NCBI GenBank assembly: GCA_019009955.1
Contig: CM032232.1
Coordinates: 141,572,501-141,636,500, forward strand
DNA length: 64,000 bases
Reading direction: 5' to 3'
Origin: Riptortus pedestris
Taxonomy: Eukaryota > Arthropoda > Insecta > Hemiptera > Alydidae
The notes below the pieces were generated by a model, which worked only from the letters and a program-made list of their open reading frames with translations, was not told where the DNA came from and ran no database searches. Of this stretch, positions 22,501-35,879 are shown one piece after another. A program made the translations under genes and the position numbers. Every line of letters starts with the position of its first letter. Position 1 is the first letter of the stretch.

Positions 22501-24175
22501 CACTTTATATTTTTTTATTGATTTTTTTCTGTTTGTGGTATGAGCAAATATTTCCAGTGACTTCAACATATAAGATTTTACTTTCTAAACTACATCCAAT
22601 TTTTACTTTGAGTAACTTACTCACTCATATCCAGCTGGTATTTCGATTTGTTAGAAAATTTCTGAAAATCTTCCCTATCTAGGATACGACGCAAATGAGG
22701 CCCGTTCAAAATTATATATATATACTAGCTTAGTTATCGGGCTTCGCCAGGGAATTCGTTTGACAAACCGTTCAAGACTTTAATTTGCACAATATTTTGA
22801 CATTTCCCCGTCCCAGTTTTATGTACGTAATAACCACTATTAAAAATAATTTTTATGTCTGGAAAATAAACTGTATATTCATATTGGTAGGTACATAGTG
22901 TGTTCAGTAAAGTATATCGTATCTGAAAGGAGCTGAGTTAATAAATACCAGAAATACCTGGGTGCACCTCCCCAGCATTCATACTTTTAAATTTTTATTA
23001 ATGATAATTAAACAAATTCACATTCGTGAGATTAACACTGTAGCAGCTTGGCCTGCCCTATAACAACCCTTAACCTAACCCCTACTAGCTGCCACGGATA
23101 CCTGGCACAGTGACAGTGTTGCCAGAAACTATTTAACCTAAAACAATTAATCTAATTTTAATTTTCTACACTGCGAGCAACCTCATAATAACCTGCCAGT
23201 TAGTGTGAATAATATAGCATGTTCTCGCAGTTGTGTTTATTAGTGTTTGTTGTGAACTCTGCTCCGAACCATTTGTTGTTATCTATTCAAAGACCGTTGT
23301 TATATTATTTATGGCATTTTGTGTTTTTCGATCTTTTATTTTTCGACCAGTAGTTGTTTTTTTTTTTTAAATTATACTGACTTATTACTTTCTAGTTTTG
23401 TTATTGTACGTTATAAAAACCCGTACATCAAAACACTAAATTTTTAAAAGTAGAAGAATAAAGTAACATATAAACTAAGACCAATATGAGGTCGGCTGGG
23501 AAGCATCCGAACTGAAAGGACAAAGGAAGTACCCCCACACCTCCCCGCTCAGTGGTTCCAACCTACCACTCATTTAGGATCTCAATCCTGTAATACATTA
23601 AATTACATTAACAAATCTGATTACATTATTTTCACAATACTAAAACTGTTTCAAATAATTTTCACGTTTTAATTAAATAAAGTATTAAATACACTTAAGG
23701 GCAAACTTGCATTTCTCCTGAATTAATGTTTGGGAGAAGAGAAGGGGGGGGAGCCATTATACTTACTGGCGTTAAAAAAATAATATAGATTTGAATTGTT
23801 AAGGATAAAATATTAATATAGATTTGAATTAATTTATCCAGGTGAGATACCTGGTAGTTCATATTGTGCATATCAATAACTCTACGCAAATACCTTCCTT
23901 CATACATTGTTATACGAAAAAATGTATAAAAGAAAAGTTACTCTAAATAATAAAGTAAACAGCTTTTTTTGTGTTCACGAATGCCGAAAAATGAATAGAA
24001 AATGAAATATCGTGAATTTTTATTTCAGGCCTCCCTTATAACCCCAACTTCCTACAGGTGTTGTTTCCGGCATATCTCCAGCGGTGTCTGTAATGTGGCG
24101 GTCCACGATATTTCGCCGGACTTCCATCCGGCTTCTTCTGGTGGTCATATTCTTGTCGTGCTTGTGGCAGCTCTT

Positions 24176-24470
24176 AATGACGAGTCTTTTTTTTTTTTTT
24201 TATTTTTTTTTCTTTTTTTTTCTGAGTACCAGCGAAACCTCTTAAAATAACAAAAAAGAAAGAAAAACTAGCAAAACGGCCGGTGTAGGTAATACCGAGG
24301 CTACGCCATGAGCCCCCTTGTGCTATACCAGGGGTATCATTATAAGGGGAGGTTGTGAAAGAGGATGGGTGTATTTAGAGTATAGTTGAAGTGGGTAGGG
24401 TAGCTGGTTACCCTCTGGTAATGACGAGTCTTTTTTTTTTTTTTTTTTTTTTTTTTTCCCTACACCTGAC
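24176..24470. repeat. Poly-T-bounded direct repeat
   Basis: AATGACGAGTCTTTTTTTTT occurs at about 24176 and 24420, bounding a ~245-bp segment. Confidence 0.6.
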
Positions 24471-24689
24471 TAAAGAAGAAAGACCAAAAGAAAAATCATG
24501 CGTAGAAGAAGGGCATACGAAGAAAACTAAGCAAAAGAAAAACGTGCAAGCATGCAAAATAAAAACAAGTACCTCATGTACACATGCATATACAAGGGAT
24601 ATACACATACATACCGGGCTGTGATGTAGGATAGGATAAGGATTTTGGGTGAGGATTGCCTTTTTCTGTAATATATTTATTAACATTTT

Positions 24690-25128
24690 AAGGCGGTTTT
24701 GTGGATAGGAGTCCGGGTGCTGGTTGTCTGAGGAGACGTGCTGAAGATGATTGACGAGTCTGCCGAATCGCGTTCCTTATTATATGCTACCCCCACAGGT
24801 GGTGGGGGAACCTTCAACCATTGGTTGGATTTGTTCGCCACGGTGTTGCGGGTCCTCAGTGCGCCTTCTCGGAGTCAGGAGAGGTCTCCAGACCGCGGGC
24901 AGGAGAAACCCATCATCTTTATTGAAGTTCAGCGTCCGTTTGAAGATCTCTACCGCTTCCCGCACCAGTCTCCTTGTCCTGTGCTCTTCTCTGGACAATA
25001 CCTTTACTTGGTCAAAGAGAATTTGGCCCCCACACGAAATGCCATGAGTGGCATTGCAGACACCGCTGGAGATATGCTGGAAACAACACTTGTAATAAGT
25101 TCCCAGCGAAGAAGTTTGAAACAATGAA
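24690..25128 (-). pseudogene. Penelope-like element, C-terminal (GIY-YIG) fragment
   Basis: Minus-strand frame 25124-24780 contains ILFDQVKVLSREEHRTRRLV, REAVEIFKRTLNFNKDDGFL and a downstream AVWRPLL. This is the conserved tail of the Penelope-like GIY-YIG endonuclease (RESxEI...NRDxG...AWxP). No reverse transcriptase part is visible nearby. A related, inverted ~50-bp piece is at about 24058-24100. Confidence 0.7.
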
Positions 25129-26153
25129 CCCCCACTTCCGTTTAAACCTAAAACTTTTAATGTAGCTTATAATCATGGATGATCGTTAGTACTCAATAAA
25201 ATTGTCTGCTCCCGCTTTAGTTTTTAGTTTATATCTCGTTTAAACTTTGTTATATGACAAAAGTATATATAGCAACACTTACTCTAAATAAGAAAATAAA
25301 CAACTCTTGTCATGTTCATAATTTCCAAAAAACCAATAAGAAACCAAATATCGGTATTTTTAATTTCAGGCCTCCCTTACAAACCCCACTCCTGTTCGTC
25401 CCTAGAAAAGTTGGAACAGCGTATTATCATGAAAGATATTATTAGTGATAATACACATACCGAGTTTTGTTTAGTTCGGGTGAGTCTTTGGTGTCAAATA
25501 AAATTGTTGACTCCCGTTATAGGTTTTAGCGTATAAATCATCTATCTACTTCGGTAAACGACAAAAGTTACTCTAAAAAACAAAATAAAGAACTTTTGTT
25601 CCGAAAAAGCAATATGAAAAGAAATATCGCTATTTTAAATTTCAGGCCTCGATTACAACCCCCACTCCTGCTCATCCCTAAGAATTGTAATAAAGCCTAT
25701 AATCAGGGAGATTTTAATACTAAATTACATACGGAGTTTTGTTGAGTTCGGTTCAGTATTTCAAGCCCTTTCAAATTGTTGACATCCGCAGTGGTTTTTA
25801 GTGTATATCTTGATAAACTTTGTTATATGACAACAGTACATATAACAACAGTTACTCTAAATAACAAAATAAACAGCTTTTGTAACGTGGATATTTGCCG
25901 AAAAACCAGTAGGAAACGAAATATCGCCCTTATAACCCCCAATTCTGTTCGTCTAAAAGAATATTCGTATAGACTATAGTCTAAGTTGGGTTAATACTAA
26001 TATACTTGTAGATACCAAGCTTCATAAAATTCGGTTAGGCCGTATGTGCGTGAAACGGTAAAAAACAAACACCAAAGAAACAAATTGCACATATCGTGTC
26101 TATGGCATGTGAAACGAATTATATCTTGAAATCAATGTACAGAGAGATGTTAC

Positions 26154-26202
<49 letters not shown>

Positions 26203-26410
26203 TGTTACCACGAAATATTTGTTTAATCNCTATATAAGCGTTTTATGTAAAACTAAAGACCATGTTCAATACCAGGTGTCGGGGAAATGCAACTGGGGGG
26301 GGGGGGTTAAGAAGGAGGTATTAAGAAAATTCGAAAAATCGTGGGTATTATATGTGAGATCGAACAATTGTTCAGAACCAATCTTATTGTAAATTTAAAT
26401 CTCCTGTACA

Positions 26411-26532
26411 TTTTAGCAGATTTCCCTTAAGTGAAATCAGCTATTGAGGTCGTACTCATGACGCGAGTTTCGAAAAATTTCTTCAAATGTCCATCAATCC
26501 TACCCAGGAGACGACGAAAATGAGGTCCGTTC

Positions 26533-26592
<60 letters not shown>

Positions 26593-26595
26593 GCA

Positions 26596-26634
<39 letters not shown>

Positions 26635-27109
26635 TTATTTATATTTGTCTGTTAACGCTCTAGCGGTCGCAATTTTTGTTTGATAGTTACCAAACTCGAT
26701 ATTTAAACGTTTTATGCAAAAATAAAGATCAAGTTCGTTAATGGCTGAAATCAGACCAGTGGGAGGGGGGGTTTAGAGGGGAGGATTTTCGAAAATTCGA
26801 AATATCTCCGTTACTATCGACGCGTCGGATCGAAACATTATATAGAATCAATCTTATTGCAAATTACATTTACTATAAATAATGTTATATACATTTATTC
26901 TGTATCTTGAATATTAACCAAGATATTTGCATTTTTCTGTTTTGAGCTTCTGAGATGAGATCGGCTAACTTCGGTTCTAGTCGTGAGTTTCCGTCAAGAG
27001 CTAGTTCGGGCCGTTCCCGTAACTGTTTGACTCTCTATTCTGAAATTTATCTACTGTAAAACTTCACGTGGGAAATCTGCTTAATTTACGCAGCCCCTGC
27101 GTGACGGAC
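26411..27109 (-). mobile_element. DINE-like repeat, full length, minus strand
   Basis: Left edge TTTTAGCAGATTTCCCTTAA, long (TA)n core at about 26540-26640, right edge CGCAGCCCCTGCGTGACGGAC. Same structure as 20627-21236, inverted. Confidence 0.75.
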
Positions 27110-27886
27110 ATTTGTTATTTACATATTTTGTCTATCATGAACATCACTGAGATATTTGAATTCTTTAGTTTTTTGCATTTAGTAAATCCTCAGTTCTACT
27201 CAAGTAATATTATCAATAAACTGTTATATCGTGGCCCACTTTATTTCAAGCTTAAATACCAAATATTTTTTTCAAGAGATCTATATTGCGGGATATTATA
27301 GCAAAATTCGTTGCGTGGTGACGTTATCAATTAAGAGTTTACTTTCTTGTTTCGAAAATGATTCCTTGTTCTATACCACGCGATATTTAACCGGTAGAGT
27401 CAACATTAAAGATCATATTTGTTATTGGCTGATGTTGGACCTGGAATAGTGAGGATTCGAAAATTCAAGTTTGGGATCTTAAAACGTCATAGGACCAATC
27501 TTGATCTGGATGGTCTACATATAATTGGGGTGGTTAGAAAATTGGGGAGCGAATTGGGGGCTAGGAAATTGGGGGGCGAATTGGGGAATATGTTATGAAA
27601 TGAGATCACAAATGTGTTATACCAGCACTTGGGAAATCTGCTTAGTTTACGCAGCCCCTGCATTATGGACTTCGTTTACATTGTCTACATATTAGAGAAG
27701 AATTAGGAATAGACTGTGAATTGAGATCATCTGCTAGTCATTTATCAGCCCTGGGATATCTTCTTTACGCACCACCTCCTCCTTTTCTTAATCTTCTAGA
27801 TAGAATCGATGAATATTTTATGACATTTTTCCAATGTCGCGATATTAGAACAACTTGAATAGCTGACATACCTTCCACGAAATCTG

Positions 27887-28010
27887 ATATTAGCAGATTT
27901 CCCTTAAGGGAAATTAGCAATTGATGTCGTACTCATAACGCGATTTTCGAAATTTGTCTTCAATCTGTCCATCGATCCTACCTAGGTGATGACGAAAATG
28001 AGGTATTTTC

Positions 28011-28072
<62 letters not shown>

Positions 28073-29702
28073 TTGCTCAGATACCCGGCTTCGCCCGGGA
28101 ATTCATTTGAGGCTGAATGGTGATGGATATTTTTTTAGCAGGCTTTACATTGCACAATATTTTGACATTTACCCGTCCCAGTGTTTAGGATTGATACCCG
28201 TCGTTGCAGGTGATTTGCTAATAATAGAATTCTTTGTTCTTCACAGTCTTCGATATTTTTATATTTCCCGTTTCTTATACATGTAAATATAGTGAATTTT
28301 TATTTGAGGCCTCCCTTATAACTCCCCTCCCGTTCGAACCTAAAAATTTTAATATAACTTATAATCATGGAAGAATTAATGCTAATTGACATACCGAGTT
28401 TTGTTAAGTTCGGCTCAGCCGTTAGCCGTGTATAACAAAAGTTACTCCAAATAACAAAATAAACAACTTTTGTTATGTTTATATTTGCGGAAAACCCAAT
28501 AGGAAACGAAATATCGCTATTTTTAATTTCAGGCTTCCCTTATAACCCCCACTCCTGCCCGTACATAGAAATGTTGGTATGGCTTATTATAATGAAGGTC
28601 TCACTGCTAATACACATACCGAGTTTTACTTAGTTCGGTTGAGTCTTTGTTGGCAAATAATATTGTTGACTCCCTATAAAATGTTTAGCGTATAACGCAT
28701 TTAAACTTCGGTATACGACAAAAGTGTATATTTTAAAAGTTACTCTAAATAACAAAATAAACAACTTTTGTAATGTGCATATTTGCCGGAAAACCAATAG
28801 AAAACGAAATATCGATATTTTTAATTTCAGGCTTCCCTTATAACCCCCACTCCTGTTTGTCTCAGCGAATATTAATGTAGCCTAAAGTCTAAGTTGGGTT
28901 AGTAGTAAAGTACATACCAAGTTTCATAAAATTCGGTTCATCCGTTTATGCGTGAAAACTTAACAAACAAATAAAAAAACAAACATACACGGAAGAAACA
29001 GAATGCAGTTATGGTGCCTATGACATATGAAACGAAAAAGTATCGTGAAATTTCGTGAAAAAAATCAATGTACAGACAGAGGTAACAATTTTATATATAT
29101 ATATATTTGCCGAAACCCCAATAGGAAATCATTATTATTAATTTCAGGCCTCCCTTATAACCCCCACTCCTGCCCGTCCCTAGAAATGTTAGTATAGCTT
29201 ATTATAATGAAGGCGTTAGTACTAATTCACATACCGAGTTTGGTTTAATTCGGTTGAGTCTTTTGTTCCAAATAAAATTGTGGACTCCCGCTATAGTTTA
29301 CAGCGTATAACTCATTTATGTTTCCGTATACGGCAAAAGTGCATATATCAACAGTTACTCTAAATTACAAAATAAACAACTTTTAATATGTGTGTATATA
29401 TGCTGAAAATGCAATAGGAAACGAAATATCGCTATTTTTAATTTCAGGACTCCCTTATAACCCCCACTCCTGTTCGTCTTAGAGAATATTAATATAGCCT
29501 AAAGACTAAATTGGGCAAGTAGTAATATACAATCAAGTTTCGTAAAATTCGGTTCAGCCGTTTATGCTTGAAAAGGTAACAAACATACAAACAAACAAAC
29601 AGACACGAAAGAAACAAAATGTAGTTATAGGGTCTATGACATGTGAAACGAAAAGTTATCGTGAAATTTCGTGAAAAAAATCAATGTACAGACAGAGGTT
29701 AC

Positions 29703-29775
<73 letters not shown>

Positions 29776-31107
29776 GTTACCGCTCTAGTGGTCTTAATAT
29801 TTGTTTAATGGAATTTTGAAAATTCGATATATCTTTATTACTATACCTCAGATCGGAAAAGCGTATAGAATTAATCTTATTGTAAATTAAATGTACTACA
29901 AATTTTGTTCTATACATATTTACCGATTATTCTTATTTGTATTTTAAAGTTTTCCGCTTTCAGTAAACCCCCACTCCTTAATCATGTCATATTAATAATA
30001 AGCTGTTATATTATAAAGTACTTTATTTCAAGCCTAAATACCAAATAATGTTTTCATTGAGCTTTTACGTTTTGAGATAAATTCAAATACGTTCTGTGGA
30101 TCCCCCCCCCTTCTTTTTTTCTTTCATTACTAAAATTTGAGTAATTGAGATACAACTGGTTCTGATTCATTACAAATGACAGCTAGCTATAGTAAATTGT
30201 TTTCAATAAAATTAATATTTTTTCTGTAATCGTTGAACAATGGTAACATTACTAAACTGAAATGAGTGAAGAAAGTGAAACATTTTGCAATAGAGTGAAG
30301 AAAGTAATCACTTTCTTCAGAAGTGAAGAAAGTGAATTGCCTTCTTAATTAGTAATAAGTATAAATTAAAAAATAATTTGAAGTTGGAAATTAAATGCTT
30401 TTAAATGTTTCTTAACATTGTAAGAATTTATTTTAACAAAATAAATTGAAATGTGAATGAATTATTGGTGGAAATAATCAATATATTTTAAAATTTAAAT
30501 ATAATAATAATTACCTTCCTAGTTTATAACCTGCACTACTTCACAATCATCACTAGTTGTTTTATAACTATGCTTATAACCTTTCACAACCATGCTTATA
30601 ACCTACCAACAACATACCATAATCTTCACAACATCCTAATTTTGTTCATATTCTGGTTAGATCTGATCATGTATTACACGATTACAGAAAAAATTTAATA
30701 TTACACTCGTGACGAAAGTAGAATTTACAACTCTCGTGAAATTACCAGACTCGCTTCGCTCGTGTGGGTAAACGTTTCCCTCGAGTTGTAAAATGATCTA
30801 CTTTCGTCACTTGTATAATAAATAACTATTTAGCTCAAATATATGTTATTAATTGTTTGTCTTTCCGGTCTATCCATCTATTCAGCGCATCCATCTAAAA
30901 GGTTGGCTGGCCTGTTTGTTTACAATTTAGCCGCTTTCCGTTGTAGAGATTATTAACTTGTATTGTAAATTGACTGAAAGATTTCTCATTACCGTTTGTA
31001 TTTATTCACTTAACATTCACGGTAGTGTTACCTGTATGTATATTTATCCATTGTAAACCTTCGCGTGGGAAATCTGCTTAGTTTACGCAGCCCCTGCGTG
31101 ACGTACT
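27887..31107 (-). mobile_element. Composite: DINE-like repeat with nested Helitrons
   Basis: Left 3' end (27890-27925) and (TA)n (28016-28075), then two minus-strand Helitron copies (28077-29094 and about 29095-29706, the first with a CCCGGCTTCGCCCGGG hairpin), a second (TA)n (29708-29770), and the long-variant repeat body to the 5' end at 31063-31107. No gene of its own was seen. Confidence 0.6.
30711..30812. repeat. Imperfect palindrome, about 100 bp
   Basis: GACGAAAGTAGAATTTACAA on the left matches the complement of TTGTAAAATGATCTACTTTC on the right, around a centre ACTCGCTTCGCTCGT. Confidence 0.6.
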
Positions 31108-31418
31108 TGTGAAATTGTACAAACTGGTATTAGTTTAAGGTATTTTACCAAAGTTATACAATGCAGAGTATCCTTATTCCGCAGTTCAGTTCATTTTAAC
31201 CTGTTGTAATTTCGCTGCACGCAGATTTTTATTACAATTTTGTCTATTCAATTATATATAGATTTGGTACAAGGGATAGTTAAAATATATAAACACGATG
31301 TGAAATATTTATTATTCATGTCATAGATTTTTTAAGTCAAAATTCAATTTTATTTCTTCTTATTTTCTTGATTATTCATTAAATTCATAGTGGTGACGTT
31401 TTCCATTAATCAGCTGTG

Positions 31419-31495
31419 TTATGCTTTAGATGATTCCAACTGAAAAATAAATGAACAGAAATTATAAATCTCGGAAACTAAATTTATATAAATAC

Positions 31496-31554
<59 letters not shown>

Positions 31555-32781
31555 TTACTCAATGTCTAGAAGGAAAATTGCGTACCATGATACATAAAAT
31601 TCTGAAAACGTTAATTACACTATTTTAAAATAGACCACACTGGAACAATACTATTGGTGGCGTTTATGCAGAAAATAAAAATTCGCATATATATCAAGTG
31701 AATTTACTACTTACTTTTTTAAAATAGCAGACCATAAACTCGTGTGTAACTTCACATAAGGTGTCTTCAGTAACTTTTACTGAAAAATAAAAAAAATAGG
31801 TTATTGAGATAATTGGAAACTAACATTTTAAAGCAACTTATTTTAATGACACATCTACTTGAAGAAGTATAGTTTTTTTTTTTTTTTAAAGGAATGCTAT
31901 TTTGAGGTATATCGAATTGTATAATAAGTTCCTTATTTCTCCCTTAATAAATAAATACAACTGAAATAACTTTTATAATATCTCACAGCCTTTAGCGCAG
32001 TATTCCATTATTTTCAGCTCATCTTCAGTGCTCCTAGCATTTGATGTTATGTTGAAAGATTTATCAAGACTCTTCAATGCTTCTTTTAGCTTGGTCAGGT
32101 TTTCCTTTATTTTTTCGAAATTAAACCCCTCTTTGGTAAGCTAGAATAAATAAAGCATCAACGCCACAATCTATTAACATTTACAACTATTGACTATAAA
32201 AAAAAACGTTAAATCCAAAAATATAAATATATTTACCTGTCCTGTTTTCTGGGCCATACACGCGACGAAACACTGAAACAGGTGTTAAATATTAATTTAT
32301 GGCTCGCTTTCTGGTTTTACGTACAAAAAGGACCTGTTGAGGTCTTTCACTCTATAGTAATAGTATATTACTAGGGCCGAAAGTGGCACTTTACGTTGCG
32401 AGATCGTGTGGCGAGGCGAAGCCGAGCCTGTTAATTCGATCGAGCATCGTAAAGTCACTTTCTGTACGAGTAATGTACAATACTTTTCATCACGAGGAAA
32501 AAACGCATATTAAGGCGGTTTTTAACTCGTGAATCTTTTAATAATTAATATTTCCATTATTGGTAACAGCTGCTTCACCGTAGACATAATAAAAAACACT
32601 TTATTTAGCGGGAGGTTAAGTGACAAACATATGACTTTACACGCCTAGAGTCGAAAACTTTCACGCTTAGAGTCATAGGTTTGTATGGACGCTACAACTT
32701 TAATCAGCTCACCAGTCTTGCCCTACTGACATTTTAATTAAATTTAGTTGTAAGTGAGAATTCTGGTAGGGAGTGAAATAA

Positions 32782-32856
<75 letters not shown>

Positions 32857-35149
32857 ATTTTTACGAGAAAAATTGCATGGAAAAATGGAGTAGACGTGTC
32901 AGATCCATAACGAGTCCGGCACGTTGGAAATCTGCATACTATACGCAGCCCCTGCGTGGCAGTCATTTTTTCAGTCATATTTATTTGTAGCCCTACTTGT
33001 TCCATGATAATTATGCCAGGGGAACATACGGTCATAATCAGTGGCGGCTCGTGTATAGGCACTGTGGAACTACAGCACCCCCAATATCCACTTGATATTA
33101 TCTATAACATTTAACAATAACATATATTATTATTATTATTATTTATTAACGTCCACTTTTTGCAACTTAGGCTAATCGGGACGGGTTATCTACAGGTTAC
33201 CACCCTTTTCTAGCCAGTGTGGGATTTTAGGACGTTATTTAATGAATTTCGTCACTAAATAATTTCCTTTGCCCAGGCAAGAATCGAACTCGCCACTCTA
33301 GGTTAGCCATGTGAGATAAAGGTCAATGCTTTAACTCGCATGGCTAACCTGAGCCCCATATATAACATTTAATATAATGAGGCTTTTTTCTTTAATTCTT
33401 TCTTTATACTTGTACAATATGTAATCCTCAAGCTTAATGCAATAACCGATCCCCAGTTTATGGGAAAAAATACAAAAATCTTTGTATGGAACTGTACGCT
33501 TCACATTTCCAGCGGCGAGATGTTTCACTGTTGTGCGCATGCGCACACAGTAAGCTCCACGCAAGGCTCCAAGTGAGAGAGAGAGAGAGAGCACTGTCGT
33601 TCCCGCAGTGCCTATCCTGCCCTGCTAAGGCTAAACATTTTCTGGAGCAGCGCCCCCAATAATTTTACCTACGAGCCGCCATTGGTCATAATACATCGTA
33701 AGCTTTTTAAATATAACTATTTTCATACAATACCTTTCCTTGTTCCGGAATGTCTTCTACACCTAAAAAATACAATACGTACAATTAGTTATTTGTAGAA
33801 ATAAATAATACCTATATATACTAATTTAATTTATTCATTTTTTGTATTGATTTCTGTTAAATAAATTGGAACATAAACTTTTTGACGTATTTTCATCATT
33901 AAAAACCTAGCTCAAACTTAATGCTTATATGCATACATAATATAAAAATGTCTCTTTCACTAAAAAAAAATGTATGCACTTCAAAAATACATACTTTTGA
34001 TATTTTTTGACGAAGCCATGGAAAATCCAGTTTCTTTCTGGCATTCTTCTGCATACTTCCCCATTTCTTCCAGAACACTTTTTTCAGAAATAACCTGTAA
34101 CATGTTTTCTGAGTGTCAAATCCAAATCTTAGCGTGAACAAAGGATGAACTTAAAAAATGTTCAATTAATGTGTTAATTGTTAACAGCGTTCTTATAAAA
34201 AGATAAAATGTTCACTTGACATGAAATGTGGAGCTCAGGCTAGTCAAGTGAGTTTCGGCTAAATAAACTTAGTAATCATTTATGCATGGGTTCGATTCCA
34301 ATCTGAGCAATAGAAATGTATTTAGTATCAAATTCACGAAATAAAATTCTGGGCCTCAACCTTGCTAGAAATTATTATTATTTATTTATACAGGAGCTCT
34401 CGCATCTTGGCGATTTGGCTCAAAGTTTCACAATGTAAAAAGAAAACAAAATTATAGAAAAATAACAAAAACTCTAACAACAAATAAAAAATAAATAAAA
34501 CAAATAATCATTAAATACTAGTAATAAAGCCAATTAATTAAAATTAGACTAGTAATAAAGACATAAATTTAAAATGGTTATAATAAAAAATTATGTTATT
34601 CCTATATACTAGTACATTTATATTATTTTTTATTTTATTTATTTAGTTTTGTACCCCATAGCCTGATTTGCATTATTAGGATGATATATTTACTCCTTCA
34701 TGTGGTTACCTTTTTTGTACTTTTATATTATGGAAAATATTTCTTTCATATCTGATCCTTTTTTTCTGAGTGTTTTTTTAGCTATTGAAGGTTGATTCTT
34801 CTGCTGGAAATGGTAGGTAACCTGTTGATAACCCGTTCCGTTTACCGCCAGTTGCAAAAAGTGGACTTATCAACAATTATCGTTTATGTAATATGAACTA
34901 TTTGTTAAATGTTTTCTAAACAAAGATATTGCGTGGATAAATTTTATTCTATACATGAAACTACTTTATGTTATTATTATAGCTATTTGATTTCTAGTTT
35001 ACAACGTTCATGAGCAAGATGTGTGGTCAGGTCCATCGCGACGTAACGACACATTGCATGGAATATTAACAACAGTGATCGCTACATACAGTTTTCCATT
35101 CATAATCTGATTACAACGGAAACAAGTATTACTATGTTTCCTTTTATTT

Positions 35150-35191
<42 letters not shown>

Positions 35192-35539
35192 AAATTAACA
35201 AAAATTTACTTTTTAGGACTCTTTTGGTTTAATAAATTAAATGGAAACTACATAACCGTAAAAACACATTACACATCAGAGAAGCTTAATACTTCATCTC
35301 AGGTAACTTCATCTCTCGTGAAATTACTCTATTGTAAAACTTCACATGGGAAATCTGATTAGATTCCGAGCTCAGCCCCTGCGTGACCGACTTTTTTTGT
35401 CATATCAAATAGTATGTAGGAAACAGTTACTGAGGTATTTAATTAAGGCATACAGGTATACTATTATACAATTATTTATACTTACCGCGGGGACAATGAG
35501 CAAGAAGGCAGTAAACAAGTATGCTGCTGACATTTCCAT
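31419..35539 (-). CDS. OBP-4: odorant-binding protein, 7 exons, 152 aa
   Basis: Complete OBP on the minus strand. Exons in coding order: 35539-35486 (signal peptide MEMSAAYLFTAFLLIVPA), 34094-33995 (VISEKSVLEE, C1 in EECQKETGFS), 33762-33734 (SVEDIPEQGK), 32272-32237 (CFVACMAQKTGQ), 32140-31987 (LTKEGFNFEK...MEYCAKG), 31779-31715 (KVTEDTLCEVTHE...) and 31439-31419 (LESSKA, stop). Every boundary has AG/GT and conserved phase. Cysteine spacing is X25-X3-X54-X11-X8. The 36-nt C2/C3 exon is base-for-base identical to that of OBP-3, so the two are recent duplicates. They diverge head to head, 2.2 kb apart. Intron 3 contains a non-autonomous hAT with a nested SINE. The complement of AATAAA is near 31349-31354. 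By family it binds hydrophobic odorants in secreted fluid; the ligand is unknown. Confidence 0.93.
32358..32478. repeat. Imperfect palindrome, about 120 bp
   Basis: CGAAAGTGGCACTTTACGTT on the left pairs with ATCGTAAAGTCACTTTCTG on the right. The centre is GC-rich (GGCGAGGCGAAGCC). It lies in OBP-4 intron 3. Confidence 0.55.
32779..32856. repeat. (TA)n microsatellite
   Basis: Nearly pure TA over about 78 bp, next to a DINE-like 5' end at about 32922-32962 (minus strand). Confidence 0.9.
33039..33684. mobile_element. Non-autonomous hAT element, 646 bp
   Basis: Flanked by the 8-bp duplication GTCATAAT (33031-33038 and 33685-33692). Termini are inverted repeats: CAGTGGCGGCTCGTG and ACGAGCCGCCATTG. 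Both are hAT hallmarks. A minus-strand SINE (about 33127-33355) is nested in it. No transposase. It lies in OBP-4 intron 3. Confidence 0.85.
33127..33355 (-). mobile_element. SINE nested in the hAT element
   Basis: Same tRNA-derived family as 18333-18620, with an intact B-box-like GAGTTCGATTCTTGCC on the minus strand. Confidence 0.75.
34377..34870 (+). repeat. Dispersed repeat, copy 1
   Basis: Begins in SINE-like sequence, then TTATTTATACAGGAGCTCTC and CTCAAAGTTTCACAATGTAA. A second copy lies at 37977-38330 in the same orientation. Unknown family. Confidence 0.5.
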
Positions 35540-35567
35540 GTTCTCTTCTGCCAATTGTTGTTCTCAG

Positions 35568-35601
35568 ACTGAATCTGTCAACTGACAGCGGCCTTTATAT
35601 A
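35568..35601 (-). promoter_or_regulatory. OBP-4 core promoter
   Basis: On the minus strand TATATAAAG (complement of 35593-35601) precedes TCAGT (complement of 35568-35572) by about 30 nt. Arrangement and sequence match OBP-3 and OBP-2. Confidence 0.8.
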
Positions 35602-35879
35602 TGATATATAATAATGAAATCAATTATCCACTCGACATATAATTCGCCGGAGGCCATTTTTTTACACCTTTCACTCTTCTAAATTACTTAAAAAAATAAT
35701 ATATCACATTTACCTTCATATAAATAAAAGAGAAATAAATATTATATTAACGAATATCACAGAATTTGGTTTTAAAGGGGTACAAAAGCATTTTGAGTAG
35801 CGATTTTAAAATCTGTCTCCGTAAGTAAAATAATTCTGATTTCGGTAGAATCAGTACAAAGATTGATTATATCATTCAT

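Larger units (their letters stand above)
22725..26158 (-). mobile_element. Composite Helitron on the minus strand
   Basis: The minus-strand 3' end is CTAG next to a GGGCTTCGCCAGGG-type hairpin (22724-22755), and the 5' end is the TTACAATTATATATA sequence at about 26148. Inside are repeats of the GGGGGTTATAA block and foreign inserts, including the Penelope-like fragment. The flanking sequence on both sides is DINE-like, so it is nested in that repeat. Confidence 0.55.

Noticed and set aside
24391..24686. Overlapping frames with poly-Phe or poly-Lys
   Set aside because: They span a poly-T run and have no family resemblance.
33899..34141. 80-codon minus-strand frame
   Set aside because: It overlaps OBP-4 exon 2 in another frame; the OBP frame has the conserved cysteine and splice sites.
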